Source: Anisus vortex | Lineage: Eukaryota; Mollusca; Gastropoda; Planorbidae | Length of the DNA: 64,000 bases | Direction of reading: 5' to 3' | NCBI GenBank assembly: GCA_949126835.1 | Contig: OX421497.1 | Location: 15,477,815 to 15,541,814 of the forward strand | Shown: positions 40,401-53,300 of the stretch, one piece after another | Layout: every line of letters begins with the position of its first letter | How positions within the stretch are numbered: position 1 is the first letter of the stretch | The notes under the pieces: generated by a model | The model's input: only the letters and a program-made list of their open reading frames with translations | Told to the model about the DNA's origin: nothing | The model's database searches: none | Position numbers and translations under genes: made by a program

Positions 40401-43400
40401 ACTAGCAGATTTGTTGTTTTGGCTTCTCTACTGGTCGTACAACGACTTGACTAGCAGATTTGTGGTTTTGACTTCTCTACTGGCCGTACAACGACTTTAC
40501 TAGCCGATTTCTTGTTTTAGCTTCCTTACTGCCCGTACAACGACTTGACTAGCAGATTTGTGGTTTTGGCTTCAATACTGGCCGTACAACGACTTGACTA
40601 GCAGATTTGTGGTTTTGGCTTCTCCACTTGCCGTACAACGAATTGACTAGCAGATTTGTGGTTTTGACTTTTCTACTGGCCGCACAACGACGTGACTAGC
40701 AGATGTTTAGTTTGAGCTTCTCTACTGGCCGTACAAATACTTGACATGCAGATTTGTGGTCTGGCTACTCTACTGGCCACACAACGACTTGACTTGCATA
40801 TTTGAGGTTTTGGCTTCTCTACTGGTTGTACATTGACTTGACTAGCAGTTTTGTGGTTGTGGCTTTTTGACTGGCCGTACAACGACTTGACTAGCTGATT
40901 TGTGGTTTCGGCTTCTCCACTGGCCGTACAACGACTTGACTAGAAGATTTGTGGTTTTGGCTTTTCTATTTGCCGTACATAGACATGACTAGCAGATTTT
41001 TGGTTTTGACTTTTCTACTGGCCGTACAACGACTTAACTATCAGATGTTTGGTTTCTGCTTCTCTACTGGCCGTACAACGACTTGACTAGCAGATTTGTG
41101 GTTTTGGCTTCTCTACTGGCCGTACATTGACTTGCCCAGCAGATTTATGGTTTTGGCTTCTCTACTGGCCCTACAACGTCTTGACTTGCAGATTTGTAGT
41201 TTTGGCTGCTCTACTGGCCGTATAACGACTTGACTAGCAGATTTGTGGTTTTGACTCCCCAACTAACCGTAATATGACTTGGCTAGCAGATTTGTGGTTT
41301 TGGCTTCTCTACTGGCCTTACAAAGACTTTACTAGCTGATTTCTGGTTTTAGGTTCCTTACTGCCCACATAACGACTTGACTAGCAGATTTCCTGTTTTG
41401 GCTTATTAACTGGCGTACAACGACTTGACTAGCAGATTTGTTGTTTTGACCTCTCTACTGGCCGTACAACGACTTGACTAGCAGATTTGTGGTCTTGGCT
41501 TCTCTACTGGACGTACAACGACTAGACTAGCAGATTTGTGGTTTTGACTTTTCTACTGGCCGTATAACGACTTGACTAGCACATGTTTGGTTTTGGTTTT
41601 TCTATTGGCCGTACAACGACTTGACTAGCAGATTTGTGGTTTTGACTTCTCTACTGGTAGTACAACGACTTTACTAGCCGATTTCTTGTTTTAGCTTCCT
41701 TACTGCCCGTACAACGACTTTACTAGCAGATTTGTGGTTTTGGCTTCACTACTGGCCGTACAACGACTTGACTAGCAGATGTGTGGTTTTGGCTTCTCCA
41801 CTGGCCGTACAACGACTTTACTAGCAGATTTGTGGTTTTGACTTTTCTACTGGCCGCACAACGATGTGACTAGCAGATGTTGAGTTTGGGCTTCTCTACT
41901 GGCCGTACAACTACTTGGCTAGCAGATTTGTGGTTTTGGATTCTTTACTGGCACTACAACGTCTTGACTTGCAGATTTGTAGTTTTGGCTGCTCTACTGG
42001 CCGTATAACGACTTGACTAGCAGATGTTTAGTTTGGGCTTCTCTACTGGCCGTACAACTACTTGACTTGTAATTTGTGGTCTGGCTTCTCTACTGGCCAC
42101 ACAACGACTTGACTAGCAGATTTGTGGTTTTGGATTCTCTACTGGCCCTACAACGTCTTGACTTGCAGATTTGTAGTTTTGGCTGCTCTTTTGGCCGTAT
42201 AACGACTTGACTAGCAGATTTGTGGTTTTGACTCCCCTACTAACCGTAATATGACTTGGCTAGCAGATGTGTGGTTTTGGTTTCTCTACTGGCAGTTCTA
42301 CGACTTGACTAGCAGATTTGTGGTTTTGACTTCTCTACTGACCGTACAACGACTTGAATAGCAGATTTGTGGTTTTGGCTTACGACTGGCCGTACAACGA
42401 ATTGACAAGCAGATGTGTGGTTTTGGTTTCTCGAATGGCCGTACAACGACTAGACTAGCAGATTTGTAGTTTTGACTTTTCTACTGGCCGTAAAACGACT
42501 TGACTAGCATATGTTTGGTTTTGGCTTCACTACTGGCCGTACAACGACTTGACTAGCAGATTTGTGGTTTTGGCTTCTCTACTAACCGTACAACGACTTG
42601 ACTAGCAGATTTGTGGTTTTTGCTTCTCTACTGGTCTAACAACGACTTGACTAGCAGATTTGTGGTCTTGGCATTTCTACTGGCCGTACAACGACTTGAC
42701 TAGCAGATTTGTGGTTTTGACTTCTCTACTGGTCGTACAACGACTTGACTAGCAGATTTGTGGTTTTGACTTCTCTACTGGCCGTACAACGACTTTACTA
42801 GCCGATTTCTTGTTTTAGCTTCCTTACTGCCCGTACAACGACTTGACTAGCAGATTTGTGGTTTTGGCTTTAATACTGGCCGTACAACGACTTGACTAGC
42901 AAATTTGTAGTTTTGGCTTCTCCACTGGCCGTACAACGAATTGACTAGCAGATTTGTGGTTTTGACTTTTCTACTGGCCGCACAACGACGTGACTAGCAG
43001 ATGTTTAGTTTGAGCTTCTCTACTGGCCGTAAAAATACTTGACATGCAGATTTGTGGTCTGGCTTCTCTACTGGCCACACGACTTGACTAGCAGATTTGT
43101 GGTTTTGGCTTCAATACTGGCCGTACAACTACTTGACTTGCAGATTTGTGGTCTGGCTTCTCTACTGGCCACACAACGACTTGACTTGAAGATTTGAGGT
43201 TTTGGCTTCTCTACTGGCCGTACATTGACTTGACTAGCAGTTTTGTGGTTTTGGCTTTTTGACTGGCCGTACAACGACTTGACTAGCAGATTTGTGGTTT
43301 CGGCTTCTCCACTGGCCGTACAACGACTTGACTAGAAGATTTGTGGTTTTGGCTTTTCTACTTGCCGTACAACGACTTGACTAGCAGATTTTTGGTTTTG

Positions 43401-43860
43401 ACTTTTCTACTGGCCGTAGAACGACTTAACTATCAGATGTTTGGTTTCGGCTTCTCTACTGGCCGTACAACGATTTGACTAGCAGATTTGTGGTTTTGGC
43501 TTCTCTACTGGCCGTACATTGACTTGACTAGCAGATTTGTGGTTTTGGCTTCTCTACTGGTCTTACAATGACTTGACTAGCAGATTTGTGGTTTTGGCTT
43601 CTCTACTGGCCGTACAAAGACTTTACTAGCCGATTTCGGGTTTTAGGTTTTTTACTGCCCATATAAAGACTTGACTAGCAGATTTCCTGTTTTGGCTTAT
43701 TAACTGGCGTACAACGACTTGACTAGCAGATTTGTTGTTTTGACCTCTCTACTGCCCGTACAACGACTTGACTAGCAGATTTGTGGTCTTGGCTTCTCTA
43801 CTGGACGTACAACGACTAGACTAGCCGATTTGTGGTTTTGACTTTTCTACTGGCCGTATA
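40401..43860 (+). repeat. Dispersed copy of most of the 3664-bp HOR, then a GATTTCGGG module
   Basis: Internal spacing matches the 3664-bp unit: the block start at 40673 is 1236 bp before the TACTTGGCTAG marker at 41909 and 2395 bp before the block at 43068, as at 24170, 25406 and 26565. Near 43560 the order switches to a module with GGTCTTACAATGACTTG and GATTTCGGGTTTTAGG, which recurs near 52.1 and 61.4 kb. Confidence 0.78.
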
Positions 43861-46002
43861 ACGACCTGACTAGCACATGTTTGGTTTTGGTTTTTCTACT
43901 GGCCGTACAACGACTTGACTAGCAGATTTGTGGTTTTGACTTCTCTACTGGTCGTACAACGACTTTACTAGCCGATTTCTTGTTTTAGCTTCTTTCTGCC
44001 CGTACAACGACTTGACTAGCAGATTTGTGGTTTTGGCTTCACTACTGGCCGTACAACGACTTGACTAGCAGATGTGTGGTTTTGGCTTCTCCACTGGCCG
44101 TACAACGACTTTACTAGCAGATTTGTGGTTTTAACTTTTCTACTGGCCGCACAACGATGTGACTAGCAGATGTTAAGTTTGGGCTTCTCTACTGGCCGTA
44201 CAACTACTTGGCTAGCAGATTTGTGGTTTTGGATTCTTTACTGGCACTACAACGTCTTGACTTGCAGATTTGTAGTTTTGGCTGCTCTACTGGCCGTATA
44301 ACGACTTGACTAGCAGATGTTTAGTTTGGGCTTCTCTACTGGCCATACAACTACTTGACTTGTAATTTGTGGTCTGGCTTCTCTACTGGCCACACAACGA
44401 CTTGACTTGCAGATTTGTAGTTTTGGCTGCTCTTTTGGCCGTATAACGACTTGACTAGCAGATTTGTGGTTTTGACTCCCCTACTAACCGTAATATGACT
44501 TGGCTAGCAGATGTGTGGTTTTGGTTTCTCTACTGGCAGTTCTACGACTTGACTAGCAGATTTGTGGTTTTGACTTCTCTACTGACCGTACAACGACTTG
44601 AATAGCAGATTTGTGGTTTTGGCTTACGACTGGCCGTACAACGAATTGACAAGCAGATGTGTGGTTTTGGTTTCTCGAATGGCCGTACAACGACTAGACT
44701 AGCAGATTTGTAGTTTTGACTTTTCTACTGGCCGTATAACGACTTGACTAGCATATGTTTGGTTTTGGCTTCACTACTGGCCGTACAACGACTTGACTAG
44801 CAGATTTGTGGTTTTGGCTTCTCTACTAACCGTACAACGACTTGACTAGCAGATTTGTGGTTTTTGCTTCTCTACTGGTCTAACAACGACTTGACTAGCA
44901 GATTTGTGGTCTTGGCTTTTCTACTGGCCGTACAACGACTTGACTAGCAGATTTGTGGTTTTGACTTCTCTACTGGTCGTACAACGACTTGACTAGCAAA
45001 TTTGTGGTTTTGACTTCTCTACTGGCGTACAACGACTTTACTAGCCGATTTCTTGTTTTAGCTTCCTTACTGCCCGTACAACGACTTGACAAGCAGATTT
45101 GTGGTTTTGGCTTTAATACTGGCCGTACAACGACGTGACTAGCAGATGTTTAGTTTGAGCTTCTCTACTGGCCGTACAAATACTTGACATGCAGATTTGT
45201 GGTCTGGCTTCTCTACTGGCCACACGACTTGACTAGCAGATTTGTGGTTTTGGCTTCAATACTGGCCGTACAACTACTTGACTTGCAGATTTGTGGTCTG
45301 GCTTCTCTACTGGCCACACAACGACTTGACTTGCAGATTTGAGGTTTTGGCTTCTCTACTGGCCGTACATTGACTTGACTAGCAGTTTTGTGGTTTTGGC
45401 TTTTTGACTGGCCGTACAACGACTTGACTAGCAGATTTGTGGTTTCGGCTTCTCCACTGGCCGTACAACGACTTGACTAGAAGATTTGTGGTTTTGGCTT
45501 TTCTACTTGCCGTACAACGACTTGACTAGCAGATTTTTGGTTTTGACTTTTCTACTGGCCGTAGAACGACTTAACTATAAGATGTTTGGTTTCGGCTTCT
45601 CTACTGGCCGTACAACGACTTGACTAGCAGATTTGTGGTTTTGGCTTCTCTACTGGCCGTACATTGACTTGACTAGCAGATTTGTGGTTTTGGCTTCTCT
45701 ACTGGTCTTACAATGACTTGACTAGCAGATGTGTGGTTTTGGCTTTAATACTGGCCGTACAACGACTTGACTAGCAAATTTGTAGTTTTGGCTTCTCCAC
45801 TGGCCGTACAACGAATTGACTAGCAGATTTGTGGTTTTGACTTTTCTACTGGCCGCACAACGACGTGACTAGCAGATGTTTAGTTTGAGCTTCTCTACTG
45901 GCCGTACAAATACTTGACATGCAGATTTGTGGTCTGGCTTCTCTACTGGCCACACGACTTGACTAGCAGATTTGTGGTTTTGGCTTCAATACTGACCGTA
46001 CA
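43861..46002 (+). repeat. 2142-bp HOR, copy 1
   Basis: The junction variant ACGACCTGACTAGCACATG at 43861, 46003 and 48145 sets a period of exactly 2142 bp. Copies 1 and 2 share the private GATGTTAAGTTTGGG variant (near 44170 and 46312), where other units have GATGTTGAGTTTGGG. Confidence 0.87.
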
Positions 46003-48144
46003 ACGACCTGACTAGCACATGTTTGGTTTTGGTTTTTCTACTGGCCGTACAACGACTTGACTAGCAGATTTGTGGTTTTGACTTCTCTACTGGTCGTACA
46101 ACGACTTTACTAGCCGATTTCTTGTTTTAGCTTCTTTCTGCCCGTACAACGACTTGACTAGCAGATTTGTGGTTTTGGCTTCACTACTGGCCGTACAACG
46201 ACTTGACTAGCAGATGTGTGGTTTTGGCTTCTCCACTGGCCGTACAACGACTTTACTAGCAGATTTGTGGTTTTAACTTTTCTACTGGCCGCACAACGAT
46301 GTGACTAGCAGATGTTAAGTTTGGGCTTCTCTACTGGCCGTACAACTACTTGGCTAGCAGATTTGTGGTTTTGGATTCTTTACTGGCACTACAACGTCTT
46401 GACTTGCAGATTTGTAGTTTTGGCTGCTCTACTGGCCGTATAACGACTTGACTAGCAGATGTTTAGTTTGGGCTTCTCTACTGGCCATACAACTACTTGA
46501 CTTGTAATTTGTGGTCTGGCTTCTCTACTGGCCACACAACGACTTGACTTGCAGATTTGTAGTTTTGGCTGCTCTTTTGGCCGTATAACGACTTGACTAG
46601 CAGATTTGTGGTTTTGACTCCCCTACTAACCGTAATATGACTTGGCTAGCAGATGTGTGGTTTTGGTTTCTCTACTGGCAGTTCTACGACTTGACTAGCA
46701 GATTTGTGGTTTTGACTTCTCTACTGACCGTACAACGACTTGAATAGCAGATTTGTGGTTTTGGCTTACGACTTGCCGTACAACGAATTGACAAGCAGAT
46801 GTGTGGTTTTGGTTTCTCGAATGGCCGTACAACGACTAGACTAGCAGATTTGTAGTTTTGACTTTTCTACTGGCCGTATAACGACTTGACTAGCATATGT
46901 TTGGTTTTGGCTTCACTACTGGCCGTACAACGACTTGACTAGCAGATTTGTGGTTTTGGCTTCTCTACTAACCGTACAACGACTTGACTAGCAGATTTGT
47001 GGTTTTTGCTTCTCTACTGGTCTAACAACGACTTGACTAGCAGATTTGTGGTCTTGGCTTTTCTACTGGCCGTACAACGACTTGACTAGCAGATTTGTGG
47101 TTTTGACTTCTCTACTGGTCGTACAACGACTTGACTAGCAAATTTGTGGTTTTGACTTCTCTACTGGCGTACAACGACTTTACTAGCCGATTTCTTGTTT
47201 TAGCTTCCTTACTGCCCGTACAACGACTTGACAAGCAGATTTGTGGTTTTGGCTTTAATACTGGCCGTACAACGACGTGACTAGCAGATGTTTAGTTTGA
47301 GCTTCTCTACTGGCCGTACAAATACTTGACATGCAGATTTGTGGTCTGGCTTCTCTACTGGCCACACGACTTGACTAGCAGATTTGTGGTTTTGGCTTCA
47401 ATACTGGCCGTACAACTACTTGACTTGCAGATTTGTGGTCTGGCTTCTCTACTGGCCACACAACGACTTGACTTGCAGATTTGAGGTTTTGGCTTCTCTA
47501 CTGGCCGTACATTGACTTGACTAGCAGTTTTGTGGTTTTGGCTTTTTGACTGGCCGTACAACGACTTGACTAGCAGATTTGTGGTTTCGGCTTCTCCACT
47601 GGCCGTACAACGACTTGACTAGAAGATTTGTGGTTTTGGCTTTTCTACTTGCCGTACAACGACTTGACTAGCAGATTTTTGGTTTTGACTTTTCTACTGG
47701 CCGTAGAACGACTTAACTATCAGATGTTTGGTTTCGGCTTCTCTACTGGCCGTACAACGACTTGACTAGCAGATTTGTGGTTTTGGCTTCTCTACTGGCC
47801 GTACATTGACTTGACTAGCAGATTTGTGGTTTTGGCTTCTCTACTGGTCTTACAATGACTTGACTAGCAGATGTGTGGTTTTGGCTTTAATACTGGCCGT
47901 ACAACGACTTGACTAGCAAATTTGTAGTTTTGGCTTCTCCACTGGCCGTACAACGAATTGACTAGCAGATTTGTGGTTTTGACTTTTCTACTGGCCGCAC
48001 AACGACGTGACTAGCAGATGTTTAGTTTGAGCTTCTCTACTGGCCGTACAAATACTTGACATGCAGATTTGTGGTCTGGCTTCTCTACTGGCCACACGAC
48101 TTGACTAGCAGATTTGTGGTTTTGGCTTCAATACTGGCCGTACA
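46003..48144 (+). repeat. 2142-bp HOR, copy 2
   Basis: Tandem copy of the preceding unit with only scattered substitutions, for example CGACTTGCCG near 46770 where copy 1 has CGACTGGCCG. It carries the same private GATGTTAAGTTTGGG variant. Confidence 0.87.
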
Positions 48145-50385
48145 ACGACCTGACTAGCACATGTTTGGTTTTGGTTTTTCTACTGGCCGTACAACGACTT
48201 GACTAGCAGATTTGTGGTTTTGACTTCTCTACTGGTCGTACAACGACTTTACTAGCCGATTTCTTGTTTTAGCTTCCTTTCTGCCCGTACAACGACTTGA
48301 CTAGCAGATTTGTGGTTTTGGCTTCACTACTGGCCGTACAACGACTTGACTAGCAGATGTGTGGTTTTGGCTTCTCCACTGGCCGTACAACGACTTTACT
48401 AGCAGATTTGTGGTTTTGACTTTTCTACTGGCCGCACAACGATGTGACTAGCAGATGTTGAGTTTGGGATTCTCTACTGGCCGTACAACTACTTGGCTAG
48501 CAGATTTGTGGTTTTGGATTCTTTACTGGCACTACAACGTCTTGACTTGCAGATTTGTAGTTTTGGCTGCTCTACTGGCCGTATAACGACTTGACTAGCA
48601 GATGTTTAGTTTGGGCTTCTCTACTGGCCGTACAACTACTTGACTTGTAATTTGTGGTCTGGCTTCTCTACTGGCCACACAACGACTTGACTTGCAGATT
48701 TGTAGTTTTGGCTGCTCTTTTGGCCGTATAACGACTTGACTAGCAGATTTGTGGTTTTGACTCCCCTACTAACCGTAATATGACTTGGCTAGCAGATGTG
48801 TGGTTTTGGTTTCTCTACTGGCAGTTCTACGACTTGACTAGCAGATTTGTGGTTTTGACTTCTCTACTGACCGTACAACGACTTGAATAGCAGATTTGTG
48901 GTTTTGGCTTACGACTGGCCGTACAACGAATTGACAAGCAGATGTGTGGTTTTGGTTTCTCGAATGGCCGTACAACGACTAGACTAGCAGATTTGTAGTT
49001 TTGACTTTTCTACTGGCCGTATAACGACTTGACTAGCATATGTTTGGTTTTGGCTTCACTACTGGCCGTACAACGACTTGACTAGCAGATTTGTGGTTTT
49101 GGCTTCTCTACTAACCGTACAACGACTTGACTAGCAGATTTGTGGTTTTTGCTTCTCTACTGGTCTAACAACGACTTGACTAGCAGATTTGTGGTCTTGG
49201 CTTTTCTACTGGCCGTACAACGACTTGACTAGCAGATTTGTGGTTTTGACTTCTCTACTGGTCGTACAACGACTTGACTAGCAGATTTGTGGTTTTGACT
49301 TCTCTACTGGCCGTACAACGACTTTACTAGCCGATTTCTTGTTTTAGCTTCCTTACTGCTTGTACAACGACTTGACTATTAGATTTGTGGTTTTGGCTTT
49401 AATACTGGCCGTACAACGACTTGACTAGCAAATTTGTAGTTTTGGCTTCTCCACTGGCCGTACAACGCATTGACTAGCAGATTTGTTGTTTTGACTTTTC
49501 TACTGGCCGCACAACGACGTGACTAGCAGATGTTTAGTTTGAGCTTCTCTACTGGCCGTACAAATACTTGACATGCAGATTTGTGGTCTGTCTTCTCTAC
49601 TGGCCACACGACTTGACTAGCAGATTTGTGGTTTTGGCTTCAATACTGGCCGTACAACTACTTGACTTGCAGATTTGTGGTCTGGCTTCTCTACTGGCCA
49701 CACAACGACTTGACTTGCAGATTTGAGGTTTTGGCTTCTCAACTGGCCGTACATTGACTTGACTAGCAGTTTTGTGGTTTTGGCTTTTTGACTGGCCGTA
49801 CAACGACTTGACTAGCAGATTTGTGGTTTCGGCTTCTCCACTGGCCGTACAACGACTTGACTAGAAGATTTGTGGTTTTGGCTTTTCTACTTGCCGTACA
49901 ACGACTTGACTAGCAGTATTTTGGTTTTGACTTTTCTACTGGCCGTAGAACGACTTAACTATCAGATGTTTGGTTTCGGCTTCTCTACTGGCCGTACAAC
50001 GACTTGACTAACAGATTTGTGGTTTTGGCTTTTCTACTGGCCGTACATTGACTTGACTAGCAGATTTGTGGTTTTGGCTTCTCTACTGGTCTTACAATGA
50101 CTTGACTAGCAGATGTGTGGTTTTGGCTTTAATACTGGCCGTACAACGACTTGACTAGCAAATTTGTAGTTTTGGCTTCTCCACTGGCCGTACAACGAAT
50201 TGACTAGCAGATTTGTGGTTTTGACTTTTCTACTGGCCGCACAACGACGTGACTAGCAGATGTTTAGTTTGAGCTTCTCTACTGGCCGTACAAATACTTG
50301 ACATGCAGATTTGTGGTCTGGCTTCTCTACTGGCCACACGACTTGACTAGCAGATTTGTGGTTTTGGCTTCAATACTGGCCGTAC
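48145..50385 (+). repeat. 2142-type HOR, copy 3 (~100 bp longer)
   Basis: It follows copies 1 and 2, but the block starting at 47355 reappears at 49597, that is 2242 bp away, so about two monomers are present that the other copies lack. It carries GATGTTGAG, not GATGTTAAG. It departs from the pattern near 50385. Confidence 0.78.
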
Positions 50386-53300
50386 AACTACTTGACTTGC
50401 AGATTTGTGGTCTGGCTTCTCTACTGGCCACACAACGACTTCACTTGCAGATTTGAGGTTTTGGCTTCTCTACTGGCCGTACATTGACTTGACTAGCAGT
50501 TGTGTGGTTTTGGCTTTTTGACTGGCCGTACAACGACTTGACTAGCAGATTTGTGGTGTCGGCTTCTCCACTGGCCGTACAACGACTTGACTAGAAGATT
50601 TGTGGTTTTGGCTTTTCTACTTGCCGTACAACGACTTGACTAGCAGATTTTTGGTTTTGACTTTTCTACTGGCCGTAGAACGACTTAACTATCAGATGTT
50701 TGGTTTCGGCTTCTCTACTGACCGTACAACGACTTGAATAGCAGATTTGTGGTTTTGGCTTACGACTGGCCGTACAACGAATTGACAAGCAGATGTGTGG
50801 TTTTGGTTTCTCGAATGGCCGTACAACGACTAGACTAGCAGATTTGTAGTTTTGACTTTTCTACTGGCCGTATAACGACTTGACTAGCATATGTTTGGTT
50901 TTGGCTTCACTACTGGCCGTACAACGACTTGACTTGCAGATTTGTGGTCTGGCTTTTCTACTGGCCACACAACGACTTGACTTGCAGATTTGAGGTTTTG
51001 GCTTCTCTACTGGCCGTACATTGACTTGACTAGCAGTTTTGTGGTTTTGGCTTTTTGACTGGCCGTACAACGACTTGACTAGCAGATTTGTGGTTTCGGC
51101 TTCTCCACTGGCCGTACAACGACTTGACTAGAAGATTTGTGGTTTTGGCTTTTCTACTTGCCGTACAACGACTTGACTAGCAGATTTTTAGTTTTGACTT
51201 TTCTACTGGCCGTAGAACGACTTAACTATCAGATGTTTGGTTTCGGCTTCTCTACTGGCCGTACAACGACTTGACTAACAGATTTGTGGTTTTGGCTTTT
51301 CTACTGGCCGTACATTGACTTGACTAGCAGATTTGTGGTTTTGGCTTCTCTACTGGTCTTACAATGACTTGACTAGCAGATGTGTGGTTTTGGCTTTAAT
51401 ACTGGCCGTACAACGACTTGACTAGCAAATTTGTAGTTTTGGCTTCTCCACTGGCCGTACAACGAATTGACTAGCAGATTTGTGGTTTTGACTTTTCTAC
51501 TGGCCGCACAACGACGTGACTAGCAGATGTTTAGTTTGAGCTTCTCTACTGGCCGTACAAATACTTGACATGCAGATTTGTGGTCTGGCTTCTCTACTGG
51601 CCACACGACTTGACTAGCAGATTTGTGGTTTTGGCTTCAATACTGGCCGTACAACTACTTGACTTGCAGATTTGTGGTCTGGCTTCTCTACTGGCCACAC
51701 AACGACTTCACTTGCAGATTTGAGGTTTTGGCTTCTCTACTGGCCGTACATTGACTTGACTAGCAGTTTTGTGGTTTTGGCTTTTTGACTGGCCGTACAA
51801 CGACTTGACTAGCAGATTTGTGGTTTCGGCTTCTCCACTGGCCGTACAACGACTTGACTAGAAGATTTGTGGTTTTGGCTTTTCTACTTGCCGTACAACG
51901 ACTTGACTAGCAGATTTTTGGTTTTGACTTTTCTACTGGCCGTAGAACGACTTAACTATCAGATGTTTGGTTTCGGCTTCTCTACTGGCCGTACAACGAC
52001 TTGACTAGCAGATTTGTGGTTTTGGCTTCTCTACTGGCCGTACATTGACTTGACTAGCAGATTTGTGGTTTTGGCTTCTCTACTGGTCTTACAATGACTT
52101 GACTAGCAGATTTGTGGTTTTGGCTTCTCTACTGGCCGTACAAAGACTTTACTAGCCGATTTCGGGTTTTAGGTTTTTTACTGCCCATATAAAGACTTGA
52201 CTAGCAGATTTCTTGTTTTGGCTTATTTACTGGCGTACAACGACTTGACTAGCAGATTTGTTGTTTTGACCTCTCTACTGCCCGTACAACGACTTGACTA
52301 GCAGATTTGTGGTCTTGGCTTCTCTACTGGACGTACAACGACTAGACTAGCCGATTTGTGGTTTTGACTTTTCTACTGGCCGTATAACGACCTGACTAGC
52401 ACATGTTTGGTTTTGGTTTTTCTACTGGCCGTACAACGACTTAACTAGCAGATTTGTGGTTTTGACTTCTCTACTGGTCGTACAACGACTTTACTAGCCG
52501 ATTTCTTGTTTTAGCTTCCTTTCTGCCCGTACAACGACTTGACTAGCAGATTTGTGGTTTTGGCTTCACTACTGGCCGTATAACGACTTGACTAGCAGAT
52601 GTGTGGTTTTGGCTTCTCCACTGGCCGTACAACGACTTTACTAGCAGATTTGTGGTTTTGACTTTTCTACTGGCCGCACAACGATGTGACTAGCAGATGT
52701 TGAGTTTGGGCTTCTCTACTGGCCGTACAACTACTTGGCTAGCAGATTTGTGGTTTTTGATTCTTTACTGGCACTACAACGTCTTGACTTGCAGATTTGT
52801 AGTTTTGGCTGCTCTACTGGCCGTATAACGACTTGACTAGCAGATGTTTAGTTTGGGCTTCTCTACTGGCCGTACAACTACTTGACTTGTAATTTGTGGT
52901 CTGGCTTCTCTACTGGCCACACAACGACTTGACTAGCAGATTTGTGGTTTTGGATTCTCTACTGGCCCTACAAGGTCTTGACTTGCAGATTTGTAGTTTT
53001 GGCTGCTCTTTTGGCCGTATAACGACTTGACTAGCAGATTTGTGGTTTTGACTCCCCTACTAACCGTAATATGACTTGCCTAGCAGATGTGTGGTTTTGG
53101 CTTACGACTGGCCGTACAACGACTTGACTAGCAGATTTGTGGTTTTGACTTCTCTACTGGTCGTACAACAACTTGACTAGCAGATTTGTGGTTTTGACTT
53201 TTCTACTGGCCGTACAACGACTTTACTAGCCGATTTCTTGTTTTAGCTTCCTTACTGCCCGTACAACGACTTGACTAGCAGATTTGTGGTTTTGGCTTTA

